A DNA stretch of 64,000 bases from Chitinilyticum litopenaei DSM 21440 (lineage in GTDB: Bacteria; Pseudomonadota; Gammaproteobacteria; Burkholderiales; Chitinibacteraceae), in assembly GCF_000428145.1 (NCBI RefSeq), contig NZ_KE386630.1:10916-74915 (forward strand), given 5' to 3'. Positions within the stretch are counted from its first letter, which is position 1; every line of letters begins with the position of its first letter. A program made the position numbers and the translations under genes. The notes below the pieces were generated by a model that was given only the letters and a program-made list of their open reading frames with translations, ran no database searches and was not told where the DNA came from. Positions 48,268 through 57,641 of the stretch are shown here, one piece after another.

Positions 48268-50370
48268 ATGCCTTCACACCCCTGGACCGTCACTCCGCTG
48301 GCCGGCGCCCTGCTGGCCGCCTTCTCCCATGGCCCGGCCCTGGCGGCCGACGCCGCCCCCACCGTGCTCGACGAAGTCGTCGTCAGCGCCAGCCGCGAGG
48401 CCACGCCGCTGCAGCAGGCGCCCGTCTCCATCGGCAAGGTGAACCGCGCGACGCTGGACGAAACCCGCCCGACCTTTATCGGCCAGGTGCTCGACAAGAT
48501 TCCCGGCGTGCACATGCCCGATCTGGGCAACGAGCAGCACACCATGGCCATTCGCCAGCCGATGAGCTATTCCGCCGTTTACCAGTATCTGGAAGACGGC
48601 ATTCCGATCCGCCCGGTCGGCATCTTCAACCACAATGCCCTCTACGAAATCAATCTGCCCGGCAGCGACGGCATCGAGGTTGTCAAGGGGCCGGCCGCCA
48701 GCCTCTATGGCAGCAATGCGGTGGGCGGCGCGGTGAATTTCACCACCGCAGCACCCGGCCCGCGCAGCGCCAGCCTGTCGGCGCAGAGCAGCAGCGAGGG
48801 GTATCAGCGCACAGACTTTATGGCTACTGAGCTGTATGGCGATACAGGACTGCGTATTGCCGGCTATGCGGCCCGGCGCGGCAGCAGCTGGCAGGAATAC
48901 AACAGCATGGACAAGCTCGGGCTGACCGCGCGGCTGGATCACTGGCTCAACGATGCGCTGCTGTGGAAGTCGGTGCTCAGCTACTCGCAGCTGGATACCG
49001 ACATGCCCGGCAGCCTCAACGAAAGCGACTACCGCCAGCGCCCGGGCTACTCCTACCAGACCTTCACCTACCGCGAGGTGGCTGCCCTGCGCGCCAGCAC
49101 CGGCATCGAGGGCGAACTCAATGCCGGCGGCTTTTCCAGCGCCACCCTCTACTACCGCGACAACCGCACCGATCAGCTGCCCAGCTATCTGATTTTCAAT
49201 ACCGGCGCGGACAGCGCCAGCGGGCGCACCACCGAAAACCGCTTTCATTCGCTGGGCCTGAATGCCTTTCACCGCCAGCAATGGGGCGCGCTGAAGCTCA
49301 CCGTCGGCGGCCTGCTGGAACTCAGCCCGAACGAACAGCGCGAGGTCAATCTGGCCATCCGCCGCGACCCGCAGAGCGGCAAGTACACCGGCTACCAGAG
49401 CGGCAGCGTGCGCCGCGATTACGCCGTCGATCTCAGCAATCAGGCCGTGTATGCCGATGCCCACTACGACCTGGGGCATGGCGTGAACATGCATGGCGCG
49501 CTGCGCTACGACCGCGTCAGCTACGACTTCAGCAATCATCTGGCCCCCTCGGCGACCACCGGCGCCCCCTCGCAAACGCAAAGCTTTGCGCATGCTTCGC
49601 CCAAGCTCGGCCTGAGCTGGGTCGCCAGTCCGGCCGTGTTCGTCTACGGCGGCTACAGCCAGGGCTTTACGCCGCCGGAGGTCGGTGCGCTGTTCAGCAG
49701 CGCCAGCGTGCCCGATCTGAAATCGGCCACCTTTGACCAGCTGGAAGCCGGTCTGCGCGTCGCGGCCGCAGCGGGCCTGCAGCTGAACGCGGCCATCTAC
49801 CGCCTTGACGGCAGGGACGAGCTGGTCAGCTATACCCTGCAGCCGGGCAAATCCGAACCGCGCAATGCCGGGCGCACGCGGCACACCGGCATCGAGCTGG
49901 GAGCTGACTGGGCCGTGGCGCACGACTGGCAGCTGCGGCTCGCAGCCCAGTATGCCCGCCACACCTATCGCGATTACCGCCCCTCGGCGCAGGAAGATTA
50001 CGCCGGGAAGACCATCCCCGCCGCGCCGGACTGGCAGGGCACGCTGGAGCTGGCCTGGCGCCCGCTGGCGGGCGCGCGCATTGCGCTGGAAACCGCCCAT
50101 CTGGGCCGCTACTGGATGGACAACCCCAATACCGTGCGCTACGGCGGGCACACGCTGGTCAACCTGCGCGGCGAATACCAGACCGGCAGCTGGACGCTGT
50201 GGGCCCAGCTGCTCAATGCGACCGACCGGCACCACGCCACCATGGCCGCCTCCAGCTACAAGGGCGGCGCCTATCTGCCGGACAGCCAGAATACCTATAC
50301 CCCCGGCGCACCGCGCACGGCCTTGATCGGCGCGTCCTACCGCTTTGGCGGCAAGGCAGGTGCACGATGA
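48268..50370 (+). CDS. TonB-dependent outer-membrane receptor
   Basis: A 700-residue receptor. It has a signal peptide, a TonB-box-like TVLDEVVVSASR, a plug domain (IGQVLDKIPGVHMPDLGNEQ, GIEVVKGPAASLYGSNAVGGAVNF) and a 22-strand barrel ending SYRFGGKAGAR. The missing terminal Phe is unusual, since most barrels end in an aromatic residue. It overlaps the PepSY gene by 4 bases, an arrangement typical of siderophore or copper uptake loci. The substrate cannot be told. A Met/His-rich stretch (HMPDLGNEQHTMAIRQPM) in the plug could favour a metal such as copper. Confidence 0.88.
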   Translation: MPSHPWTVTPLAGALLAAFSHGPALAADAAPTVLDEVVVSASREATPLQQAPVSIGKVNRATLDETRPTFIGQVLDKIPGVHMPDLGNEQHTMAIRQPMSYSAVYQYLEDGIPIRPVGIFNHNALYEINLPGSDGIEVVKGPAASLYGSNAVGGAVNFTTAAPGPRSASLSAQSSSEGYQRTDFMATELYGDTGLRIAGYAARRGSSWQEYNSMDKLGLTARLDHWLNDALLWKSVLSYSQLDTDMPGSLNESDYRQRPGYSYQTFTYREVAALRASTGIEGELNAGGFSSATLYYRDNRTDQLPSYLIFNTGADSASGRTTENRFHSLGLNAFHRQQWGALKLTVGGLLELSPNEQREVNLAIRRDPQSGKYTGYQSGSVRRDYAVDLSNQAVYADAHYDLGHGVNMHGALRYDRVSYDFSNHLAPSATTGAPSQTQSFAHASPKLGLSWVASPAVFVYGGYSQGFTPPEVGALFSSASVPDLKSATFDQLEAGLRVAAAAGLQLNAAIYRLDGRDELVSYTLQPGKSEPRNAGRTRHTGIELGADWAVAHDWQLRLAAQYARHTYRDYRPSAQEDYAGKTIPAAPDWQGTLELAWRPLAGARIALETAHLGRYWMDNPNTVRYGGHTLVNLRGEYQTGSWTLWAQLLNATDRHHATMAASSYKGGAYLPDSQNTYTPGAPRTALIGASYRFGGKAGAR

Positions 50371-51839
50371 AGCGCGAGACCCTGCCGCTCGACACCACCC
50401 GCCCGCAAACGTCTGCACGATGGGTCCTGGGCTGGCTGAGCCGCTGGCACCGCCGGCTGGCCTGGCTGGCCGGCAGCGCCGTGATCCTGTGGGGGCTGAC
50501 CGGCGTGCTGCACCCGCTGATGTCGGCGCTCAGCCCCACACCCCGGCCACTGCCCCCGGCCGCCGCGCTGCCCGCGCACACCGCCGTAACCCTGCCTGAG
50601 CTGCCTGCCGACCGCTTGCAATCGCTGCGGCTGCGCATGCTGGATGGCGCACCGGCCTGGCGCGCTGGGCTGCTCGGACAGGCCGAGGGCCAGTGGTTCT
50701 CCGCGCTTGACGGCCGGCCTTTGCCCGGCGCCGAGCGCCGCGAGGCCGCACGCCTGGCGCGCGCCTTTGCCGGCGACACGCAGGCGGAGATTGGCAGCAT
50801 CACCCCCATCAGCCGCTTCGACGCCGACTACCACGCGGTGAACAAGCTGCTGCCGGTGTGGCGGGTGGAATTTGCCCGCGCCGATGGGCTGATTGCCTAC
50901 GTCGATGTGGAAGGCGCGCGGCTGGCCAGCCTCTCGGACCAGCGCAAGCGCCTGCTGCAGCCCGTCTTCAGCAGCGTGCACAGCTGGAGCTGGGTCAGCG
51001 AGCCCGTACGCAAGGCCGGCATCAGCCTGCTGCTGGGCTGCGCCCTGCTCGCCATGCTGGGCGGACTGGCAATCTATGCCGTGCGCTGGCGACTGGGGAC
51101 ACTGAAAGCCGGCCAGCCGCGCCTGCGCCGCTGGCATCGCGGCCTGGGCATGGCGGCCGGAATCGCCGGCGTACTGCTGGCCGGCTCCGGCCTGATCCAC
51201 CTGTGGTTTGCCCCGGCGCCGCTGCCCACCCGGGCGCCGCTGCCACTGGGCACGCCGCCCGCGCTGGCCCATCTGCCAGACGGCGTCACCGCACTCACCG
51301 CAGTCAGCATTGATGGCAATGGGTATTGGCTTGTAACCCAACAAGAGAAAAGGCTGCAAGGCAATACCTCAGGAACAACGCCTCACCAGCATCATGCACC
51401 AGCCGCAGCCGGCCCGCTGCCGCAGTATGTCGATGCACACGGCCAGCCCCAGCCGGGCCTGGCCGAGCGCCATGCCGCCAGCCTGCTGCGCCGGCACGAC
51501 CCGAACGCCGCCCCCATCCGGCAGCTTGACCTTGTCACGCGTTTTGGCGGCGAATACGGCTTCTTCCAGAAACGGCTGCCGGTCTACCGCATCGAGCTGG
51601 CCGACACCAGACGCAGCACCTGGTATATCGAACCGGCCACCGGCATCGCCGCCACCCGCGTCGATCAGGCCGCCCGCCTGGAAGGCTATGTATTTGCCAA
51701 TCTGCACAAATGGCACTGGCTGGACGGGCTGGGCAAGCCCGTGCGCGACAGCCTGCTGGCCGGCGCCGCAGCACTGAATGTGCTGCTGGCCGCGCTGGGG
51801 CTGCTGCTATGGCGCCGACGCAAGGGGAAAACCCCTTAA
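50367..51839 (+). CDS. PepSY-associated membrane protein
   Basis: A 490-residue PepSY-TM protein with four helices: LAWLAGSAVILWGLTGVLHP, ISLLLGCALLAMLGGLAIYA, LGMAAGIAGVLLAGSGLIHL and LLAGAAALNVLLAALGLLLW. Two PepSY-like domains lie between. Proteins of this class reduce or process metal-siderophore complexes in the inner membrane with a TonB receptor. Residues 315-335 (GYWLVTQQEKRLQGNTSG) are encoded by a stem-loop repeat copy, so this periplasmic loop may be an insertion. The ATG overlaps the receptor stop. Confidence 0.85.
   Translation: MKRETLPLDTTRPQTSARWVLGWLSRWHRRLAWLAGSAVILWGLTGVLHPLMSALSPTPRPLPPAAALPAHTAVTLPELPADRLQSLRLRMLDGAPAWRAGLLGQAEGQWFSALDGRPLPGAERREAARLARAFAGDTQAEIGSITPISRFDADYHAVNKLLPVWRVEFARADGLIAYVDVEGARLASLSDQRKRLLQPVFSSVHSWSWVSEPVRKAGISLLLGCALLAMLGGLAIYAVRWRLGTLKAGQPRLRRWHRGLGMAAGIAGVLLAGSGLIHLWFAPAPLPTRAPLPLGTPPALAHLPDGVTALTAVSIDGNGYWLVTQQEKRLQGNTSGTTPHQHHAPAAAGPLPQYVDAHGQPQPGLAERHAASLLRRHDPNAAPIRQLDLVTRFGGEYGFFQKRLPVYRIELADTRRSTWYIEPATGIAATRVDQAARLEGYVFANLHKWHWLDGLGKPVRDSLLAGAAALNVLLAALGLLLWRRRKGKTP
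51321..51370. repeat. Dispersed stem-loop repeat inside a coding region
   Basis: GGGTATTGGCTTG faces CTGCAAGGCAATACC with a single disturbed pair in the stem. It is read in frame within the PepSY gene. Confidence 0.6.
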
Positions 51840-51845
51840 AAGCCA

Positions 51846-51894
51846 GGGTATATTCATAAAACTCAACAAGATAAAAGCCTGCAAGCCAATACCC
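51846..51894. repeat. Dispersed stem-loop repeat
   Basis: GGGTAT and ATACCC bracket AGCCTGCAAGCC. It lies between the convergent PepSY and surface-protein genes. Confidence 0.6.
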
Positions 51895-52028
51895 TAATAG
51901 CCACAGCTCAGGTTTTCTTGGGCAACACGCACAAGGCCGCTGCACGCAGCGGCCTTGTTGCTGGTCAATACCCCCGCGATTTCACGCGTGGCTCATTTGC
52001 AATGCCTGCAATCTGGCACTCAATGCAC

Positions 52029-54320
52029 TCAGGCATAGAAGCCAAATTCCTGGGCCGCAAAATTGAGTGCAAAGGTATTGTCATAAATGCCGACGGTTGC
52101 GATGCCCATGTCGCCGCCAGTGTTGTAGATGGGCCCGATCGAGAACGATCCCGAATCAACCACCACGTCATAGCCGCCGGATGCCTTCAGCACATCGAAA
52201 TTGAAACCGACGTTGAAGCCGAGGTCGGTGTCATTGCTCAGGGTCGCCTGCGGATCAAGACTGAGGGTGAATTCCACCTGCCCGTCATTGTCCCCGCCCT
52301 GATCGATCAGCGAGGCATCCGCGAGCAGGATGTCCGCGCCAAAGACAAAAGCCTGATCGACGCCATTTTCAAAATGCAGCGTGCCATTGAAGCCCTGCTC
52401 CTGCATCAGGAAGCTTTGCAGGAAATTCAGCCCGCCATACACATCCAGGTCGAGCACTTCAAGGTTGCCCCAGACGACGCCAATGTCAAATCCGACATCG
52501 AAGGGATTTACGCCACCAAGGAAAATATCGGCCAGCGCCTGATCGACATCGACATTCAGCTGCAGGAAGTTGTTGCTCTCGCCGTCGGCGGAAAACGCAC
52601 CACCGCCGTCGGCTTCGGCATCCGTACTGATATTGGGCCAGGCCAGCGTGGCGGACAGGCTGCCAAACGGATCGGGAAACGGGATTTCCAGTTCGAGATC
52701 ATCGCTGTTGAGATTGAGGATGTTCTGGGTGAAATTATTGCTGCCACTGACGGAAAGAATGTTGCCGGAATCCAGTTCGATGTCGTAGGTCAGCGCAGCG
52801 CTGAAGGCGTAATTGAAAATGAAATCGAGAATGTAACTGCCTTGCGGCCCCTGGGTGGCAAAGTCACCGCCGACCAGCATCTGGCTGGAGCTGATCAGCA
52901 GCATGTCGGTGGCCTTGTTGTAATTGGTGTCGACACCAAATTCATAATCCAGCCTGGCATCGACCTCACCGCCTTCGAAGGTCAGTGTCGACTGGAAACC
53001 GGCCTTGACATCGGCGCTGACGCTGTAGCCGATCAGCCCGCCCGATGAATCGCTGAAGCCGTCATCGACGCCCAGGAATCGATCATCGGTGAAGACAAAT
53101 TCTTCCCCGCTATCCCAGATGCTCTGGTCCGTGGCCAGAAAGCTGGGCGCGTAATCGTTTGCGGTAAAGTCGAGCACGATGGGCACGGCAATGCTGCGGC
53201 TTTCCTCGTCGCCGTTGGACACTTCTTTGGCCACCGCCGTCACGCCAAAATCAAACGACACATCTTCGCCCGTGGGCAAGGTCAGCAGGAAATCCTGCAC
53301 GAGCTGATCCGGTTCATCGCCGGGATTCAGCGTGCCCGGTTCAACCGTCACGCCCTCCGGCAGCGCCTGCAGTTCCAGCCGGTCTATGTATTCGGAGCTG
53401 TCGGCATCCGTCTGGGTGGCCGTGACCCTGACGATGACCTGGTCAACCGATTCACCCGCCAGGGCCTCGTACTCCAGATCCGGCACATCCGCCACGGCTT
53501 CGATCGTGATGTCGACGTCGGAATAATCCGTACCGCCATTGTTGTCGGAGATCAGGTATTCGAAATGGTCAGTCCCTGCATAGTCGGCATCCGGCGTATA
53601 CAGGATGGCATCGTCGGCCAGGCTATCCGCATCGTCGCCGTCCACGATCTGCAGCGTGCCATGCGCGACACCGCGCACATCAACGATGGACAGCTCATCG
53701 CCATCGGCATCGCTGTCATTGAGCAAGACCTGGAAGAGTTGCGCCGTCGGAACATGCGTGGGCGTGGCCAGATCGGCGACCCCATCCTCGCGGATGGCAT
53801 AGCTGTCATCGACGGCATCGGGAGCGGCAGGCGCCAGCACGGTGAGCTTCGCGGAATCGTTGCGCGCGCCGCCCAGGGCACCGATGCTGCTCAGCCGTGC
53901 GCCAAACTGCACATTGGCAATGTCGTCCAGACTGAGATCGGTCAGCCCGGTGAGGGTAAACGCGGTGCTCTGGATGTCATCGCCATTTTTCCGGGCGATG
54001 CCCTGGGTGCCGAATTCGACACCGAAATCGAAAGGCTCGGCAACACCGAGCAGGTTTGCACCATTGCCAAGATCAATCACATCAACGCTGTCATAGCGGT
54101 TGACCTTGCTGCCAATGGGGGTGAGGCCGGGCAGCTTGTCCGGCGAGTTGAAATCGAAAAACAATCCGCGCAGGTCGGCGGTGCGATTGCCGGCGTTCAA
54201 GACGGAAAGCGTGAACTGGAGATCCCCGTCCGCCTCCACGGCCTTGACTTGCACGCTTGGCGTCGTCGCCGACCCGGGAATCACAAAGGTAATGCTGCGC
54301 TCGAAAACATAGGTGTCCAT
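52029..54320 (-). CDS. Large acidic cadherin/Ig-like surface protein
   Basis: A 763-residue, strongly acidic protein. Residues 1-165 form a domain with ADLRGLFFDFNS and IGSKVNRYDSVDVIDLGNGA. Around 165-270 a bacterial Ig/cadherin-like repeat follows (AVDDSYAIREDG, VLLNDSDADGDELSIVDVRG, TPDADYAGTDHFEYLISD) with calcium-binding DxDxDG patterns. Residues 280-763 are beta-rich with no known domain recognised. No N-terminal signal peptide is present, and the C-terminus NTFALNFAAQEFGFYA could be a type I secretion signal. A secreted adhesin or matrix protein is the best guess. A probable c-di-GMP riboswitch precedes it. Confidence 0.65.
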   Translation of the reverse strand: MDTYVFERSITFVIPGSATTPSVQVKAVEADGDLQFTLSVLNAGNRTADLRGLFFDFNSPDKLPGLTPIGSKVNRYDSVDVIDLGNGANLLGVAEPFDFGVEFGTQGIARKNGDDIQSTAFTLTGLTDLSLDDIANVQFGARLSSIGALGGARNDSAKLTVLAPAAPDAVDDSYAIREDGVADLATPTHVPTAQLFQVLLNDSDADGDELSIVDVRGVAHGTLQIVDGDDADSLADDAILYTPDADYAGTDHFEYLISDNNGGTDYSDVDITIEAVADVPDLEYEALAGESVDQVIVRVTATQTDADSSEYIDRLELQALPEGVTVEPGTLNPGDEPDQLVQDFLLTLPTGEDVSFDFGVTAVAKEVSNGDEESRSIAVPIVLDFTANDYAPSFLATDQSIWDSGEEFVFTDDRFLGVDDGFSDSSGGLIGYSVSADVKAGFQSTLTFEGGEVDARLDYEFGVDTNYNKATDMLLISSSQMLVGGDFATQGPQGSYILDFIFNYAFSAALTYDIELDSGNILSVSGSNNFTQNILNLNSDDLELEIPFPDPFGSLSATLAWPNISTDAEADGGGAFSADGESNNFLQLNVDVDQALADIFLGGVNPFDVGFDIGVVWGNLEVLDLDVYGGLNFLQSFLMQEQGFNGTLHFENGVDQAFVFGADILLADASLIDQGGDNDGQVEFTLSLDPQATLSNDTDLGFNVGFNFDVLKASGGYDVVVDSGSFSIGPIYNTGGDMGIATVGIYDNTFALNFAAQEFGFYA

Positions 54321-54346
54321 GATCTACCCCTTAACAACGAGACAGC

Positions 54347-54388
54347 GATCAGGCCACGAACTTTTCTGTACATCCCCTCGGCCCGATC
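54347..54388 (-). promoter_or_regulatory. Hairpin between riboswitch and start codon
   Basis: On the minus strand GATCGGGCC pairs with GGCCTGATC (one G-U). It lies between the aptamer and the AAGGGG ribosome binding site and could be the expression platform. Confidence 0.45.
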
Positions 54389-54397
54389 ACAGACCTA

Positions 54398-54468
54398 AAG
54401 GCAACCCGGCCATCTCCGCAGAGACCCGCAGTTTTCCGTACCCGTTTCGCAACGGGGTTGGCGATGAA
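54398..54468 (-). promoter_or_regulatory. Probable cyclic-di-GMP-I (GEMM) riboswitch
   Basis: Read on the minus strand: CGCCAACCCCGT, GAAACGGG, ACGGAAAACT, GCGGGTCT, then AGATGGCCGGGTTGCC. This follows the order of conserved blocks in GEMM-I aptamers (CAAACC-like start, GAAA tetraloop hairpin, ACGCAAAGCC-like joint, GGGTCT, GGCCGGGTTGCC end). The joint deviates at several bases from the usual form, so the call is moderate. It lies about 80 bases upstream of the surface-protein gene. Confidence 0.55.
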
Positions 54469-54664
54469 ACAGTAAGTCTGATTCAACGCTAGCCCAACAC
54501 CTTCGAGAGTCAACACCCCCAAACATCAACGAACACAGAAAGAACAAATTCGAACGTCCGTCGGAGAATTCGACCATTCGGGCGAATGGCGTTGGTCCTG
54601 CTCAATCCTTGTACTCCACCTCCAGCTCCGTGAGTCGGCCAGCCCCGCAAGCGTGAACACAGAA

Positions 54665-56305
54665 TCAGGCGCGGAATTGCTGCAGGTCTTTCTGCAGTGT
54701 TTCTGCGGTATTGCCCAGCTTGCCGGCGATGGCGTGGATTTCGCTGGCGTGGCCGGCGGTGCCCTGCAGCTGGGCGCTGGCCTGTGCGGCGGTGCTGGCG
54801 ATATGGTGCACGGCGCTCTCGATGCGCTCGGCTTCGCTGACCGCTTCGCCGGCTTCGCCGGCGGTCTGCTGCAGCAGTGCCGCCAGTTCGCCGATTTCGC
54901 CTACGGCAGCATCGGCGGTTTGCACCAGTGTCTGCGCGCGCGCGGCCATGCCGCTCATGTCGCGGGCGGTCTGACTGATGCCGTCGACCACCCTGGCAAT
55001 GGCCTGGCGGGAATCGGCCAGCGAGCTTTGCGTCTGCCCGGCAAGTTTGCGCACCTCGTCGGCCACGACGGCAAAACCGCGCCCCGCTTCACCGGCACGG
55101 GCGGCTTCAATGGCGGCATTGAGCGCCAGCAGATTGATCTGGTCGGAAATACCGCCAATCACATCCAGCACACGTGTCACCTGGCCGGTCGAGCCGGCCA
55201 GCCGTTCCAGCTCGGCAGCCAGTGCGGCGCTGGCACCGGAATTGGCATTCACCGCATCCAGCATGCCGGCAAAGCTGGCGCCGGCCGCGCCTAGCTGATG
55301 GCTGGCATTGCCCACGCGGTCACGGGTAACGCTCGCCTGGCCGGCCGAGCGCTGTGCGGCTTCGGTAATGGCCTGTACATCCTGATGCAGCGACTGGATA
55401 TGCCGGGTGCTTTGCTGCAGGGTGGCCTGCATGTCCTGCGCCAGGCCAAGGAACTGGCTGGCGGCCGTCGCGTTGTGCATGGCGCTTTGCCCGGCGCGGC
55501 TGAGTGTTTCGCGCAGCAGCTGCAGCAGCTGGTCAAGCTGGTTCATCATCGCGGCGACTTCGTCGTGACCGTCATCCTTGAGTGACTGGCGCAGATCGCG
55601 CTGCCCCGCCATCTCGGCAATACGGCCGGCACTGCGCTCCAGGCGGCGGGCAATCTGGCGGGCGGCGAACCAGGCGAGCACGCTGCCCAGCGCCAGGCAC
55701 AGCAGCGCCAGCTGGACAATATGGACCAGCTCGTCGCGCTGGGCGGCGGCCAGCTGCGCGGTGGTGACATCGGCGCCGATCAGGTAGCGCTGGCCATCGG
55801 CGGTGGTGACCGGCAGGAACACCGAGCGGAAAGCGCCATACTTGTCGCTGTATTCGGCAAACTGTGGCTTGACCTCCTGCCAGGCGCGCAACACGGCCGG
55901 GTCGGCGTCGGCGTATTCCTCGAAATGCCGGGAATAGCTGCCAGCCGCTACTTCGCTGTCGGGCGCACCATCACCGATGTAATACACTTTGCCATCGCGC
56001 ACGGTCAGCAGATAGCAATAGGCCAGACCGACGCGCCGCGAGTATTCACCCAGCCGGCGCACCAGCGGCAGGTATTCGGCATCGGCAATCGCACCGGCCT
56101 TGCTGGCGCGGGCGGCATAGTCGGGCGGCAGCATATAGGGCACGGAATTGGCGGCGGCCACCAGCCGGGCATCGATGCTGCGCCGCACGTCGCTGGCCTT
56201 CCCGGCATAGCTGCTGATGCTGAAGACGACGATGGCGAGCACCTGCACGGCGAGCAGCCAGAGCAGGATTCGGACAAAGAGGGAAACCCGGTTGTGAGTG
56301 CGCAT
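54665..56305 (-). CDS. Methyl-accepting chemotaxis protein
   Basis: A 546-residue MCP. TM1 is near the start (SLFVRILLWLLAVQVLAIVV), the periplasmic sensor covers about residues 35-190, TM2 is LVHIVQLALLCLALGSVLAW, then come a HAMP domain and the signalling domain with the tip EAARAGEAGRGFAVVADEVR. The methylation helices (LAQDMQATLQQSTRHI, LQGTAGHASEIHAIAGKL) look normal. Several upstream ATGs are in frame (56317 and 56329); the one at 56305 is preferred. It senses an unknown ligand for flagellar or pilus taxis. Confidence 0.9.
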   Translation of the reverse strand: MRTHNRVSLFVRILLWLLAVQVLAIVVFSISSYAGKASDVRRSIDARLVAAANSVPYMLPPDYAARASKAGAIADAEYLPLVRRLGEYSRRVGLAYCYLLTVRDGKVYYIGDGAPDSEVAAGSYSRHFEEYADADPAVLRAWQEVKPQFAEYSDKYGAFRSVFLPVTTADGQRYLIGADVTTAQLAAAQRDELVHIVQLALLCLALGSVLAWFAARQIARRLERSAGRIAEMAGQRDLRQSLKDDGHDEVAAMMNQLDQLLQLLRETLSRAGQSAMHNATAASQFLGLAQDMQATLQQSTRHIQSLHQDVQAITEAAQRSAGQASVTRDRVGNASHQLGAAGASFAGMLDAVNANSGASAALAAELERLAGSTGQVTRVLDVIGGISDQINLLALNAAIEAARAGEAGRGFAVVADEVRKLAGQTQSSLADSRQAIARVVDGISQTARDMSGMAARAQTLVQTADAAVGEIGELAALLQQTAGEAGEAVSEAERIESAVHHIASTAAQASAQLQGTAGHASEIHAIAGKLGNTAETLQKDLQQFRA

Positions 56306-56478
56306 GGCCTGTTCCATGGTAACGAGCATGTAGCGATCTGGCGACAAATACTTACACCAAAACAAACTCCACGCAAGCAAATAGAAATCAGGAATCCGTA
56401 AAGCGCATCAAAAAGGTGCAATGCCTGCTTGCCCGGTACTGGAACTGGCGCTGATCAGCAGGATTGCCAAGCGCGCTT

Positions 56479-56631
56479 CTGATTAGCAAGACTTCTCAGC
56501 AGACCACAAAAACCTATGAACCACAGGGACACAGAGGAAGCAACACCCTGCGAAATGCCTGGACGTGCTCCCGCTTTTCTCTGTGCTCTCTGTGGTTGAT
56601 TCGGGTTTTGCCGAGAGATCTTGCCAATCAG
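56479..56631. mobile_element. MITE-like element 2 (CACAGAG core)
   Basis: Ends CTGATTAGCAAGACTTCTCA and, inverted, CTGATTGGCAAGATCTCTCG enclose a core with AACCACAGGGACACAGAG and CTCTGTGCTCTCTGTGGTT. Its right end is 9 bases from the GGDEF stop. Confidence 0.75.
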
Positions 56632-56639
56632 GAGCGCGC

Positions 56640-57641
56640 TTAACCGGGCTGCCGGGGGGAAGCGGCAGACCAGGCGGGGTCTGCCCTGCCGGCCACGGCC
56701 AGCTGGGCGCACTCGATGCGGTCGCGGCCCTGCTGCTTGGCGCGGTACAGCAGGCGATCCACCGCCTCGATGAATGCCCTGGCGCTCATGCCCTGTAGTG
56801 GCGTAACACTGCCCAGGCCAATGCTGACCGTGAGCGCCGGCTTGCCGCCCGGTTTTTCATGCGCAATGCCCAGCCCGGCGATCAGACGCTGGCAGTGCTC
56901 GGCCACCTGCAGGGCGGCGGCCTCGTCCGCTTCCGGCAGCAGGATGACGAACTCCTCTCCGCCAAAGCGCGCCACGATATCGCGGGGGCGGCCCGCCGCA
57001 TGCTGCAAGGTCTGAGCCACCCGCGTCAGGCATTCATCGCCAAGGATGTGCCCGTAGCAGTCGTTGTACTGCTTGAAAAAATCGATATCGAGCATGATCA
57101 GCGCCAGTGGCAGCCCTGTGCGCTGCGCGCTGGCCCACTCCGTGTCAAGCGCAGCATCGAACTTGCGGCGGTTGGCGATGCCGGTCAGGCCGTCCTTGAA
57201 CGACAGGGCCTCCAGCTCTTTTTGCAGGCTGAGCAGTTTCTCCTCGGTCTGTTTGCGCTCGCTGATGTCGAACATGAAACCGATCAGACAATCCACCTCG
57301 CCGTCGTCCCTGCGCACCACATGCACGACATCGCGTATCCAGACATAGCCGTTGTCTTTCGTGAGCGCACGATAATCGGCCTCGTGATCGACTCCGGCCT
57401 GCGATTGCGACACGCAGAAATTGACCACCTGCTCGCGATCATCCGGGTGCATGCGCTGCACCCAGTCGTCAACCGACACCCAGCTCTCCGGGCTCCAGCC
57501 CAGCAGGGGCTCAATCTGCGGGCCGATATAGGCAAAGGTCTTGCTTGCCCAGTCGATTTTCCAGGGAATGGCCCTGGTCGACTCCAGCAGGGTCTTGTAG
57601 ACCGCATTGTCGGTATTCAGTGCTGCGCGCATGTCGGGCAT
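56640..57641 (-). CDS. PAS-GGDEF diguanylate cyclase
   Basis: A 333-residue protein. Residues 15-135 form a PAS domain of the PAS_3 type with a PAC motif (DDWVQRMHPDDREQV, DYRALTKDNGYVWIRDVVHV, LIGFMFDISERK). Residues 150-315 are a GGDEF domain with the active signature FGGEEF and an RPRD inhibitory site five residues before it, so the enzyme should make c-di-GMP and be feedback-inhibited. GGAGG lies before the ATG. No transmembrane helix. It may supply c-di-GMP to the riboswitch 2 kb away, which is inference. Confidence 0.93.
   Translation of the reverse strand: MPDMRAALNTDNAVYKTLLESTRAIPWKIDWASKTFAYIGPQIEPLLGWSPESWVSVDDWVQRMHPDDREQVVNFCVSQSQAGVDHEADYRALTKDNGYVWIRDVVHVVRRDDGEVDCLIGFMFDISERKQTEEKLLSLQKELEALSFKDGLTGIANRRKFDAALDTEWASAQRTGLPLALIMLDIDFFKQYNDCYGHILGDECLTRVAQTLQHAAGRPRDIVARFGGEEFVILLPEADEAAALQVAEHCQRLIAGLGIAHEKPGGKPALTVSIGLGSVTPLQGMSARAFIEAVDRLLYRAKQQGRDRIECAQLAVAGRADPAWSAASPRQPG

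Noticed and set aside
48274..50418. 714-codon minus-strand frame opposite the TonB receptor
   Set aside because: Shadow frame of a GC-rich gene; the plus strand has clear plug and barrel motifs.
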